A stretch of 64,000 bases of DNA, taken from contig OY282605.1 in the NCBI GenBank assembly GCA_958298945.1, positions 5,665,811-5,729,810 of the forward strand, given 5' to 3'. Made by a program: the position numbers and the translations under genes. Below, in pieces: positions 11,356 to 22,061 of this stretch. Source of the stretch: Atherix ibis. Taxonomy: Eukaryota; Arthropoda; Insecta; Diptera; Athericidae. Numbering within the stretch: position 1 is the first letter of the stretch; each line of letters starts with the position of its first letter. Under the pieces are notes generated by a model, which ran no database searches, was not told the DNA's origin, and worked only from the letters and a program-made list of their open reading frames with translations.

Positions 11356-12643
11356 CGAGGGTTGTTCAATAAATCCTTAGAAAAAGATGGAAAAAAACTG
11401 TTTTTTAAAAAAAAAAATTTTATTTTTCAACATAATCTTTTTTTTAGCTCTATACACTTTTCCAACCATTTTTCCAAAATTTTTAATCCCGTCCAAAAAA
11501 TAGGATTTCGGAAGTTCTGCAAAATACTCATCCGTTTGAGGAATGACGTCCTCGTTGGAAGTGAACCGTCGTCCGCCAAGCCATTTCTTCAGATTGGGGA
11601 AAAGAAAAAAGTCACTCGGGGCCAAATCTGGTGAATAAGCGGGCTGCTGCAACAATTCCATTCTCAATTCCACAATTTTGGCCATGGAAACAGCGCAGGT
11701 GTGCACACGCGCATTGTCCTGATGCAAGAGGATTTTTTTCTTCTTCAGATGGGGGCGTTTCTCTTTCATTTCCTCGCTCAACCGTTGCAATAACGACGCG
11801 TAATACGCTCCTGTTATTGTTTTTCCTTTTTCCAAGTAGTCGATAAAAATGATGCCCTGCGAATCCCAAAAGACCGTGGCCATCACCTTACCGGCCGATG
11901 GCACAGTTTTTACCTTCTTCGGAGCCCGGTCACCCTTGAAAATCCACTGTGATGACTGTCTCTTCGTTTCTGGAGTGTAGTAGTGTATCCAGGTTTCGTC
12001 CACAGTGACATATCGACGAAGGAATTCGGCAGGATTGCGATGAAAGAGTGCCAACATAGCTTCAGAGTCCACTGCACGATTGCGCTTATTCTCCTCTGAG
12101 AGCAAACGCGGCAATAATCTTGCCGAAATTTTTTTCACAGACAATTTTTCATGCAAAACTGAAGCGACTGTACCTTGTGATATGCCCGTGGCCTCAACTA
12201 ATTCGCGCACTTTAATTCGCCGATCGTTCAAAATCAGATCGTGGATTTTGTCGATGATTTCAGGAGTAGACACCTCAACTGGGCGTCCTGAACGATGTTC
12301 ATCTTTTGTGGATGAACGGCCACGTTTAAATTCATTCACCCAATTGTAAACCGTCGCAAACACAGGTGCAGATGTGCCATGAACTGCATCCAACTCGGCT
12401 TCGATTTCTTTCGGGCTTAAGCCTTTCAAATGGAGATGTTTGATGACAGCCCTAAACTCGCTTTTTTCCATTGTTATGCACAAATAAATGTCGTTAACTT
12501 TAATCGACGATAGAAATTGACCTACGCTACGGATCGAGCTGAAATTTTGACAGCTTTCCTAATGCTACTTACAAAAAAAAATCTTTACCGTCACTACGAG
12601 CGCAATTTCTCGGATTTTCTAAGGAATTATTGAACGACCCTCG
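11356..12643 (-). mobile_element. Full-length irritans-like mariner
   Basis: The element is 1288 bp with TA duplications at 11354-11355 and 12644-12645. The ends are inverted copies of cgagggtcgttcaataagtc (the left end has one change). It is in minus orientation. Among the four copies of this family in the window, this one has the best preserved transposase. Confidence 0.93.
11377..12471 (-). CDS. Irritans-like mariner transposase with altered C-terminus
   Basis: The start is placed at the ATG at 12471 (MEKSEFRAVIKHL), as in the sister copies, although the frame is open a few codons upstream. Domains in order: HTH with GRSSTKDEHRSGRP, second HTH (GISQGTVASVLHEKL), linker (LLPRLL, where the family has WVPRLL), first Asp (VTVDETWIHYYTPE), second Asp (LHQDNARVHTC) and third Asp (LAPSDFFLFPNLKK). 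The spacing between the last two is 34 residues. One extra base near 11484 shifts the frame after FLDGIK, so the normal tail (CIELxxDYVEK) is replaced by about 35 unrelated residues that run into the terminal repeat. The core is complete, but the loss of the linker WV and of the true C-terminus make activity unlikely. Confidence 0.88.
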   Translation of the reverse strand: MEKSEFRAVIKHLHLKGLSPKEIEAELDAVHGTSAPVFATVYNWVNEFKRGRSSTKDEHRSGRPVEVSTPEIIDKIHDLILNDRRIKVRELVEATGISQGTVASVLHEKLSVKKISARLLPRLLSEENKRNRAVDSEAMLALFHRNPAEFLRRYVTVDETWIHYYTPETKRQSSQWIFKGDRAPKKVKTVPSAGKVMATVFWDSQGIIFIDYLEKGKTITGAYYASLLQRLSEEMKEKRPHLKKKKILLHQDNARVHTCAVSMAKIVELRMELLQQPAYSPDLAPSDFFLFPNLKKWLGGRRFTSNEDVIPQTDEYFAELPKSYFLDGIKNFGKMVGKVYRAKKKIMLKNKIFFFKKQFFSIFF

Positions 12644-12645
12644 TA

Positions 12646-13025
12646 TAATAATGAAGTATAGCTTCTATGAGGTATAATTCGGAAGACAATTTTTTGCCAT
12701 TAGTCCTTAAAAATAATTTCGGGCTGATCCCTGATTTAGTGACACTGGAACGTCTTTGTTTACTCCGCAGTGGTCTTGAATTCGAATCCAGCTAATGCCC
12801 TTTGGTTACCATGAAATGGCGTAATTTGTTTTGACGACAACGAAAGGATTTATATTTGAGTAAAAATATTCCTACCAATAACTTGGAAAAAATTGGACAA
12901 TTGTTTTTAAAGAAGTTCATCTTACGATCGGCCCAATTTTTTAAAACCTTTTTCGATTAAAGTCCCCAACAGTCAATTTTAAATGGAATTTTTTAGTATA
13001 ATAAACACTGCGCACTGATAGTGGC
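12646..13025. other. AT-rich spacer, nothing recognised
   Basis: No feature supported between the mariner and the retrotransposon relic that follows. Confidence 0.5.
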
Positions 13026-13029
13026 TTGT

Positions 13030-14160
13030 CTTAATACACCGAATCACTAACAACTAATAAATCACTCTGGACAGCTACCAGACGAATACTTAAACACAAA
13101 ATAGCTACACATCCACTACGGAATACCGACGGAAGTCCGAGCAAAAACGCACAAACACAAGGAAAACACCTTTAAACCACAAGAAGCCATCCAAGACTTT
13201 CTTAACATGATGAAAAAATTTACAGTTTCCTATAAGTCTACCTCCTAAGTTCCTCACTCCCTACGAAATTAAATTCACAATAGACCACCTACCCAAAAAA
13301 AAGCCCCAGGATATGACCTTATAACTTTAGAAATACTTAAACAAATATTTCGATAATCAAAATGATCCCAAAACTCAACAAACCTCAAATTACTCCTACC
13401 TCATGTAGACCTATAAGCCCTCTTTCCATTTTATCAAAACTCCTAGAAAAATTAATTCTTAAACGTTTTAGCTTTTCACTTATCCTATCTCCGCTGGTGT
13501 ACCTCAGGGAAATATCCTAAGTCCAATCCTTTACAATATATACACCCATGATATTCTTTGTCACAGTCATATACTTACCGCAATAGCTATCATTTTACAT
13601 TGTTACACATCACAAAGATCCTTCCACAGCCATCAATATCCTATAGAATCACATAGACCCCTTAGAAACCTCAAAAGATGGAGAGTGGATATAAAAGAGC
13701 AAAAATCTGCTCATGTTACTTTCAAAATCTACCGATAACAAAATCCTTGATTTTTTTCAAAAAAAAACGAGCATGCGTTCCCTTGGACGTCGACAAACGA
13801 TTAAACTTGAAACCTTACACGAAAAGTAAAAGAAGTGAACTTAAGGGATGATAAACCAAACTATTACTATACAATACGGTACTGAGAAACCGATATGGAC
13901 ATACGAACTTGAACTTTAGGGTTCGGCTAAGCATTTTAATTCCCTTCCAATCCAAACCCTACAATCCCGAATCCTTCGTAAAATTGTCAAGGCCTCTCTT
14001 TTATGTGCGAAACCATCCTATGCTACCACTCTAATCCTTTATTAAAAGAACTGCTCACTCCCATCCGTCATTATCCTGCTCTAAAAGTAACATCGATGGG
14101 TGTTTTCTTTACATGTCTTGATGTCCTTTTATTTACATTCCTAAAAATCTACTTTTAAAT
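13030..14160 (+). pseudogene. Jockey-like non-LTR retrotransposon reverse transcriptase relic
   Basis: The plus strand carries reverse transcriptase blocks in the right order, spread over several frames. These are DHLPKKKAPGYDLITLEILK (about 13282-13344), then MIPKLNKPQITPTSCRPISP with SKLLEKLILKRF, then AGVPQGNILSPILYNIYTHD (about 13493-13552). The usual AFDxVWHxGL block between the last two is deleted, and so is the YADD active-site block: the frame passes from LTAIA to IILHC. Downstream, LQSRILRKIVKASLLCAKP resembles the region after the thumb in Jockey-type elements. Neither the endonuclease nor a poly-A end could be placed. It is a dead copy. Confidence 0.75.
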
Positions 14161-14249
14161 TATTCAAAGTAGTTGTAGATATCATTAAAATAAAATAAAA
14201 AATTTAAAAACTACCCCCTAGAGCGTGATAAGTGAAGTTGGTTTTTTTT

Positions 14250-14640
14250 TGTAGTGCCTTCCGTATTAAATGGTACAGACAATTTTATGTGAAGCTTGGC
14301 GAATTCACAAATTTGAGTCTTAAAAAGTTGCAACAAACCTAAAGGAAACATTCTTTGTACAAAAACACAAGTTTTGCGTTGACATAAAGAATTTTTGGAG
14401 AGCCGAGAAGCAGTGGAAGACGTTTGATGAAAATGTGAGGTTAGATCATCGAAAACTAATGAAAATGTGAGGTTAGATCATCGATTAATAAAAATTTCCT
14501 TGAAATACTCAAAATAAGGTTCATTCACGTCAGATCGGACATTGTAAATACCATGAATTTTTATCAGTAAAATTCATTCCTGTGTTTGGCCAATCCCCTC
14601 TCCCCCCTCAAAATTCAAGATCAAATTTCCAAGTTAAAAA
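14250..14640 (+). pseudogene. Fossil of the second DD34D mariner lineage
   Basis: Plus-strand frames give FYVKLGEFTNLSLKKLQQT (helix 1 of the transposase) and later HSRQIGHC, then FIPVFGQSP where the family has IPVIxHPPYSP. The order matches the fossils at 7880-8400 and 17300-17664. A tract of about 28 bp (gaaaatgtgaggttagatca and flanks) is duplicated in tandem at about 14428-14484. No catalytic triad can be assembled. Confidence 0.55.
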
Positions 14641-14644
14641 AAAA

Positions 14645-16740
14645 CCTTGAGAGGACTATCAACTGCATCTGAAGATATGTCACCATAGAAACACCTAAAA
14701 GGACGTCAAAAATATAAAAATTAGTAGCAATTTCAACAATCCTGCTAAAAATGGCATATAATTTGAAAATATCCTGACAGTACTATAAACAGGACCTTAT
14801 ATTAGAGATTAAACATTAAATCGGCGAGTGAACAGTAATTCTTTTCGGTGTTTGAGGCATAAATTCCGGCTCTATCTACGCTATAACTTACCCTAAAGTG
14901 GACCTTTTCGGTATAAATATTCAAATAGAGTTATTATCATAAGGTCATTTAGCAACATTAGAAACTAATTGTTTGGTGATATACTCTTTTATGTTTCGCA
15001 GATATATTTTAACAATGCTTAACAGTATACTATGCACTAATCAATTTGATCATTTTTGAATTCGCCAAGGAGGCGTATTTACAAGCTTGTTTATTTATTA
15101 AAAATCATATAAAAAAAATAACAAGAAAACACTATCCAATAATCAAGAATATATAAAAGAACAATGTTTATAATAATACGAGTATCAACATTAGACTATG
15201 AACATAAATATAATCAAAGAACAAGTCCCAACTAAACACCTGGTAAAAGGCAAGAAGAGAAGCATGAAAATTATAGGCCTTATCTAACCAAAACGTAAGT
15301 ATTTACACTCATTCTGTAAATTAAAAGTCCATGTCCATTGGCGATTGCAAAGATTTAAGACAAACCGTAGAAGACAATCACAAATAAAATGTCCAATTTA
15401 TTTTCGAAAACAAGCAATAAAATTCTTTTAAAAATGTTACTTTTCTTTGGTTATCTTGTTTGATATTATGTTTGGTTATGTGTAAGTGTTGATTTTTATA
15501 ATCATTAATTTTTTTATGATACAACAACAGAAAACTAGCAAAATAAAATATAAAAACAAATAAAAATGGAATTTTCTTATAAAAAAATCTTTCGGTTTTC
15601 TACTGTAGGCAGATCGTAAAATTTTCGACAACCACTCAACATGATCGAACATTTATAGTTAAAAAGGCATAACATTGCCAGCTAATTAATCTGAATTACC
15701 ATCAACAAAATACCATCGATATTGACACAATACCAATCCTATTCGATCATCATCATCTTCATCATCGGATTGCTATTACTTACTAAGGAGACTCACTCAT
15801 AACTCTAATTTTGTTAATTAGAACATTGGGAATTCGGTATAATCAGCATCGACCACTATGGTTTTAGTAGATTTTTACTATAAAAAGAATGTAAATTTGA
15901 TGAGAATTAGCCAAATGCCAATGGATCATTAAAATGCAATAATAAAATTAATAGGATTTAGTTGGGCTTCTTTAATAGTTCTTTTTTTTTTGTTATTGTT
16001 ATGCGCACACCAAAAATGGATTATGTTAAAAACAGACAGGAACAGGAAAGAATGTTTTGGAAAAATTTCCGATTATGTCAAATATTTATTCATGATTATG
16101 AAAAAAATTATCAGCAGGCATATTTTGCTAATTTACCATAATTTACAAATTTAACAAAATATTTTAGAGATAATTTTATAATTTTTTTTTCAAATAATTT
16201 CGAATTGAAATAAAAAATAGTGACTTTCGCTGGTTTTCATTTGTATTTTTTTTTAGTAGAACTTTAGGTGGGGGGGAAGGGGGGTTTGTGATAGTTTGTG
16301 TATGTTACAATCCTAATAACAAATTTTTTTTTATATATAATTCTATCAGGAAATATCGGCCAACGTAGCATGTGGAATGTGTGAACCTCATGTCGTCAAT
16401 CCCCAATTCCTGTTTAGAACCACAGGTCGTCCAACCCTAATTAGTCTCATTCACGGGAGATAAAATTTATTCTTTATTGCTTAACAGTCACCGTCCTTAG
16501 GAAAATATAGACCAATGACACCTGTGGCCTAAAAGCCGCAACACACAGTCACTCTACGAGTGTGTAAAGGACGTTCGTGCATTGTCTTTGGATTATGAAC
16601 GAAGCCGATTAAGTCAAAATACTCTTCGTCACTCATTTTTAATTTCCTCTAATGTCCATGGATATCTTAAGAGTTCTCAGTCGATTGCCGATGGCGCATA
16701 TGATCTCTGAGCTGAAGTTCCGGTGTCACCTGAATATTTA
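14645..16740. other. AT-rich stretch without a recognisable gene
   Basis: No gene recognised. Low-complexity runs are frequent, including G-rich tracts at about 16270-16286. Confidence 0.55.
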
Positions 16741-16745
16741 TTAAC

Positions 16746-16815
16746 TCAGGTGTATAAGCTTAAATCCGCTGTTTTTTGTAAAAAAACACGTGTTTTTTTC
16801 ATAGAAAGCAAAAAC
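16746..16815 (+). repeat. Solo end of a mauritiana-like mariner
   Basis: About 66 bp are nearly identical to the left end of the element at 17674-18896 (tgtataagcttaaatccgct, then a run of T, aaaaaaacacgtg and tagaaagcaaaaac). No transposase or second end of this copy follows; the sequence passes directly into a perfect palindrome. Confidence 0.8.
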
Positions 16816-16897
16816 ATTGCTTAATAAATATTTAGGTGACTAAATATTTATTAAGCAATGTAAAGTGAATTTTTTTTTTGTGATAACTTTACATTGC
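16815..16897. repeat. Two overlapping inverted repeats
   Basis: The arms 16815-16835 and 16840-16860 are perfect reverse complements (21 bp each, 4-base loop). A second pair, 16855-16866 (gcaatgtaaagt) and 16886-16897 (actttacattgc), is also perfect and overlaps the end of the first. Together they could form alternative stem-loops or a cruciform. Confidence 0.85.
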
Positions 16898-16899
16898 CG

Positions 16900-17295
16900 C
16901 TGATACTCTCATTGATTGTCTTATATCAACTGACAAAACATAAATTATACAAAGCGTGTATAAACCAGAAGACCTTTCACGATGACCCCTATATACTTGG
17001 ACAGATTGCAACGTCACTTAAAATAGTCTAAACTAACTGTCGATAAGTACTAAAAGGGAGAGTCTAGTAAAAATTACATTTAAGTAACCACGAGTAACAA
17101 TATTTCGGTTGTAGAAATTAATCTTTCCAACTAAAAAAAACTCAAATGCTTTCAAAAATATCAAAAATTGAGTCTGTAAGTCCAAAAGCGATTTTCGAAA
17201 GATTCCGATGAGTTGTGGTCTTCGTAATTTATTTTTCGTTTAAATTGTAGTAAGAATTTACATTTAGCTTGTTATAAGCTTTATTTTGTTTTTTG
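16900..17295. other. AT-rich spacer, nothing recognised
   Basis: No feature supported. Confidence 0.5.
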
Positions 17296-17299
17296 TTTT

Positions 17300-17664
17300 A
17301 TTGCTTTTTCACCTTGGCGAACAAAAAAAGTCACACGGATTCTGATCAGGGGGCTGGCCAATCATAGGAAAATATCTTTTCCGACAAAAATTCATTGATG
17401 GAAATGCCCAGTGTCACAAGAAGAGTTGTTATGGTGGAGCATTTAAGTGTCTGTAGTGTCCAATTAGGCGCGAAGAATCCTTTTTTCTGAGCCTTTAAAA
17501 GGCTTCTATGTTAATGACCTCACAAGAGCCTCTAGTCGTTCCAGATTTTCATCAGTTTTTGATATTGAAGACACTTTTACTGCAAATCTAGGGGAGGGAA
17601 AGTCCCCAGTATGACCAGATTAACCACACTGATGCCAGCCCCATCACTTTTCTGCCACACCTTG
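17300..17664 (-). pseudogene. Fossil of the second DD34D mariner lineage with its 5' end
   Basis: The right edge is a mariner-like end (tacaaggtgtggcagaaaag on the minus strand) followed by TA at 17665-17666. Reading inward gives SISKTDENLERLEALVRS (after the position of RSGRPSTS), then GHYRH, SMNFCRKRYFP and QPPDQNPCDFF, which corresponds to HPPYSPDLxPCDFFLFP with the third catalytic Asp. Large deletions remove the first two catalytic blocks. This copy makes the identity of the shorter fossils of this lineage clear. Confidence 0.7.
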
Positions 17665-17673
17665 TAATACAGA

Positions 17674-18896
17674 CAAGGTGTATAAGCTTAAATCCGCTGT
17701 TTTTTTGTAAAAAAACACGTGTTTTTTTCATAGAAAGCAAAAACAAATTTATTCAAAGTACTTGCCCTCGCTAGCTACACATTTTTCCCATCTCTCGGGC
17801 AATTTGTGGATACCACGCCAAAAAAATTCCTTATTCTTTCGAGGCAACCCACTCATCAAGCCATTTTAGGACGTCTTTGTAAGAAACGAAGTGCTGCTCA
17901 GCGAGCGCGTGGCCCATCAACGAAAACAGGTGGTAGTCGGAAGCGGGGGTGGGAAAGCACCTCCCAGTTGAGTGTCTCCAAGTAGTTTCGGACCATTTTT
18001 GATGTGTGTGATGGTGCGTTGTCATGGAGGAAAATCAGCTTGTCATGTCTTTGTTGATAATCCGTTCTTTTTCCACGCAGAGCTCGGTGCAATTTGTTCA
18101 GTTGTTGGTGGTAATGGTGAGCATTGACAGTTTCACCAGGTTTCAACATCTCATAATAGACGTTACCCTGCTGATCCCACCAAACGCACAGCATCGTCTT
18201 CCATCCGAAGCGATTTGGTTTTGGGGAAGATGTTGATGGTTAGCCGGGATCAACCCACGATTTCATGCGTTTAGGATTCTCGAAATATATCCACTTTTCA
18301 TCGCCTGTCACAATCCGATGCAGGAAAGACTTTCTTTTTTGTCTGGCGAGCAAGATTTTGCATGTGTTTTGGAGTCGCTCCATCTGACTATCGTTCAATT
18401 CATGCGGCACTCATTTTCCGATCTTTTCAATCTTCCCCATGATACGCAGACGTATGGAATTGGCTGGTTGAGTAGCACCCAATTGATCCTCGAGCATTTT
18501 TTGCGATTGAGTATCGCCTTCGTCCAAAAGAGCCTGCAATTGATGGTCCTCAACCTTCCTAGGCCAATTTTCACGCTTCTTGTTCCACAAGTCAAAATTG
18601 CCGTCTTTAAACCGACGAAACCAATCTCGGCACGTTGTTTCCAATAAAGCACTGTCACCATAGGCCCTAATAAGCATTTGATGCGATTCTGCAGCCGATT
18701 TCTTCAAATTGAAGCAGAAAAGCAGAGCTTCCCGCATATGCTATTTTTCTGGTACAAAACTAGACATGATTACCAAAGCAAATATGTATGTTGTTGTACG
18801 AAATTGCTGACTAATATTAACAGATGTCAAACTCATAAAAATACGCTCACTCACGCTCTCTAAGACTAAACAGCGGATTTAAGCTTATACCCCTGG
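17674..18896 (-). mobile_element. Mauritiana (Mos1)-like mariner
   Basis: The ends are inverted copies of ggtgtataagcttaaatccg with small differences. The right end is followed by TA at 18897-18898; the left TA is mutated. The length of about 1.22 kb is normal for the group. The element starts 8 bp from the TA of the older mariner end at 17664. Confidence 0.85.
17749..18767 (-). pseudogene. Mos1-like transposase, frameshifted and with an early stop
   Basis: Read from the ATG at 18767 it starts MSSFVPEK, then meets a TAG at 18741-18743. It continues with MREALLFCFNLKKSAAESH, an alignment-grade match to the N-terminus of Mos1-type transposases. The second HTH region is recognisable (QALLDEGDTQSQKMLEDQLG; MGKIEKIGK). 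The catalytic half reads MLCVWWDQQGNVYYEML, the second Asp in FLHDNAPSHTS and the third in ASDYHLFSLMGHALAEQ, with a frameshift between them near 17960. The tail (WRGIHKLPERWEKCVASEG) ends in TAA at 17749. It is inactive. Confidence 0.88.
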
Positions 18897-18897
18897 T

Positions 18898-19030
18898 ATA
18901 CACCATAATCTAAGATTTGACAGCTGTCAAGTGATAGGGTTACTCGTATGCTTACCGAACCACGATATGGATAAACCGTTAGATTGTTAAGAGAATTTCG
19001 TAATCCTTCATTAAAATTCCCCAAAATTAT
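18898..19030 (+). repeat. 130-bp repeat shared with 28687-28817
   Basis: It aligns over its whole length, in opposite orientation, with 28687-28817. Shared blocks include caccataatctaagatttga, the perfect palindrome tgacagctgtca (18918-18929 here), and gagaatttcgtaatccttca. It begins exactly where the mauritiana-like mariner ends, so that element probably inserted into it. The family is unknown; it may be the 5' end of another DNA transposon. A piece resembling the mauritiana end (ccggatttaagctta) follows at about 19030-19044. Confidence 0.75.
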
Positions 19031-19044
19031 TCCGGATTTAAGCT

Positions 19045-22000
19045 TATTTTCAAATGCCAAAGTAAAAATTCTATTTTTTTTTATATTTAACTAAAAGAAT
19101 AAAAATAATCTCAGGATCCTTACAGAGACCAGGTATTTTTATAATATTTTAATTCTTATTAAAATGAAAAAATAATATTAGAAGTTTTATAGATTTTCGT
19201 AAATAAATTATCTCAACAAAAAAAAAAACTTTTAAAAGAAAAAATTATATACAAATTCTCTAAAAATAAATCTAATAATTTTAATTGAATGGCATAGCAA
19301 TTACACGTAATTTTTCTGAGAATCATACCATCAACACTATTTACAATAAATAGAAGCCAAGTGTCTTGTATGATAGAAAATACTGTCCAGACAAAAATGC
19401 CTACAAGAACCTTTCCTAATCAAGTATTAATCTTAAACATTTGTATATAATAAGAAAAATAAAATAAATTAACAAAAATTACAAATGAAATTTCCATAAT
19501 TCTTTATTTCATAATAGCAAATAACCACGTTACTAGTAGAGGAAATATAACTTAAATATTTAACCAAAAAAAAACAAGAGAAAGGCATAAAAAGAGTCTT
19601 TTTTAAAAATTTAATTTTATATTAAATTTAAAAAATGAAAAGCCAACAAAATATTTATTAAGTATAATATACGAAATAAATTATTAGGAGAAGTTCCATC
19701 AACCCAAGTTCGGATGATAACGAATAGCCTTGTTGTTTGTCATTTGGTTGTGGTTGGGTTGGGTATGTGACTAGCCAAATAAATCACCTACAATTAAAAT
19801 ATTTAGATAGGACCCAACCAAAGAAGAGAATAAAATTATTTTTATAAATATGAGGGAAAAAATAATCATCATAATCAACTTATAGAATGAATAGAATGAA
19901 AGTGGGGGGTAAAAATAGGAAAAAATAATATTAATAATTAATTGTAGTTGACTTGGTGTATGCATGGAACTGAGACTATTCGTATTTCTCTAGAGGAATG
20001 GGGACAACGACGGGCACACGATATTCACTAATAATAAGCGATTTTTCATTCTAATTTGAAGACGACCAACACCTTTCCGGCTTAGCACCTTTATACAAAA
20101 TAAAATAAAAAACCATTTCTCTACTCTACACGTTTTCTATTTTCTTGTCTTTTCCCAAATTTTTTTTTCTCTCTCTCTCAACGATGTAATTTATTTTCCA
20201 CATAAAAAAGGAAAACAAAAAACTTAGACCCATCCCTCTATTCTGTTAAAAGTTAAAAAACCATCGAAATTTTTATTAATTACCTACTATGGGAATTCAT
20301 ATTTATGACACACAAAATTCCTTTGTTTAATTCTTTATCATACACCAAAAACAAATAATAATAATAATAATAATTTCTATTTAAAGGAAAGAATAAATTT
20401 TTCAAAGTAAATATAGAAGAAATTTATGATGAAATATGAAAATAGACTCAAAATTTAAATGGAAGCAAATAAAGAAAATAAATAAATAATAGTGAATTTT
20501 CTTAAACGATGAATGAAAATAAAAATTGAATTTAAATTTAAATATTCCTACACGCAAAATATTTTTGTTGGCAGCTAATGACCCTATGATATAAGGTATG
20601 TCTCCAAACCTGGTTGGTTGAATGTCATTTGTTCACTTTCAGATCTGATGAACGCCTACTTAAATAACAAAATAACAGGCAGACCAGAAAACGTGAGCTG
20701 ATGTTCTGAGGTCAACTTGTACGTATAGTATAAAGGGGTTATGTCAATATTAAAGTTTCAATTGGGAATAAATATTACGATTTATAATAAAAATATTTAA
20801 CTAAACTGATGGAAGGAGAATGTATTGAAATTTGTATTGAAATATTCTTTCAACTAGATTGTGTTAAATTAATTAAAAGAAAAATACAAAAAAGATACTT
20901 AGATTTAAAGTGAGCTAACATCAGAAATCTAGAAGAACATGTCTAGATAAACTAGCTTATTTTTAATGGCGACAAAGACTGGTAAAAGAATAAACTAAAT
21001 GTTAGACTATAGAGTGAATAAACGAATCAACAAACAGCAAACAGGTAACTAACTAACATTAGTAGATAAATAAAAAAATTAACTTAATTTTTAAGTTGAC
21101 AAGCTACAATGGCTTTAATTAACTGCTCATTAATAAAAAATATTCATAAATATGGAGAAGAAGAACAAAAATACCATTTTTAAGACATTTCAATATGCAA
21201 ATTTTGTCATCGTCATCATCTTTGTTATCGTTAAGCATAAAATTCAGATCGACGGGTTTATTGAATATAACCATCCTCCCGCGGGCTCCAAACTAATATT
21301 TGAACCTGACTTTTTTTAAATCGATCCCATTCGATTCGATTCGATTCGATGTGGAACCAAAGTTCCTTTTGAAAAGGTCTTCGTCTTCTTCTTCTGTACA
21401 ATAACTTCTTCTTCTATACGAATTCGATTTCATATTTGGACACATACTCGTACACAATTTGTTATTGAATTTCATTTAGAATTGTTGACATTTTTCCATT
21501 CATAAATTTTGTCGCATATTGTTCAAAAAAAATACCTATTCGTTTTTTATTCTAATTTCTTTTATAATTTTCGAGAAGAAAAAAAACTCTTTCTAAGATA
21601 AACAAATTCTTCTTCTACTGATTTTCAAAATATTTCACATTAAATGTAATAATTTTCAAAACAATTTCAGTTTTTTTTTTGTGAATTGAAGTTATTTTGA
21701 CATATTGTAGAGAATATCTTTTCGAAGCCAAAATTTGACTTAATTAGAATAAATTTATTGATTATAAAAACAAAATATTTTATGGTTGAATAGTCAGTAT
21801 TGACATTATTTTTTTTCTTAGCATTTATTTCTTAAACTTGAATTGTTTGAAAAAAATTATTAAAATTTTAGAATAAATTTGAAAATTTTGCATTAGAACT
21901 TAAATTTACAAAAGATCTAAACTATTTTGATATTAATTTTCATAATTTTAAACAGATAAAAATTCCTTAACCATTTATTAAAAAAAAAAAAACTGCATAA

Positions 22001-22055
22001 TAGGAAGAAAACTAATTCAAGCAACCGAAATTATCTAAATTTTTATAATAAGGTC
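19045..22055. other. AT-rich stretch without a recognisable gene
   Basis: No gene recognised. It contains an (AAT)n microsatellite at about 20357-20373, a TC-rich tract at about 20171-20180, and a (TTCGA)n tract at about 21330-21350. Confidence 0.55.
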
Positions 22056-22061
22056 ACTCTA

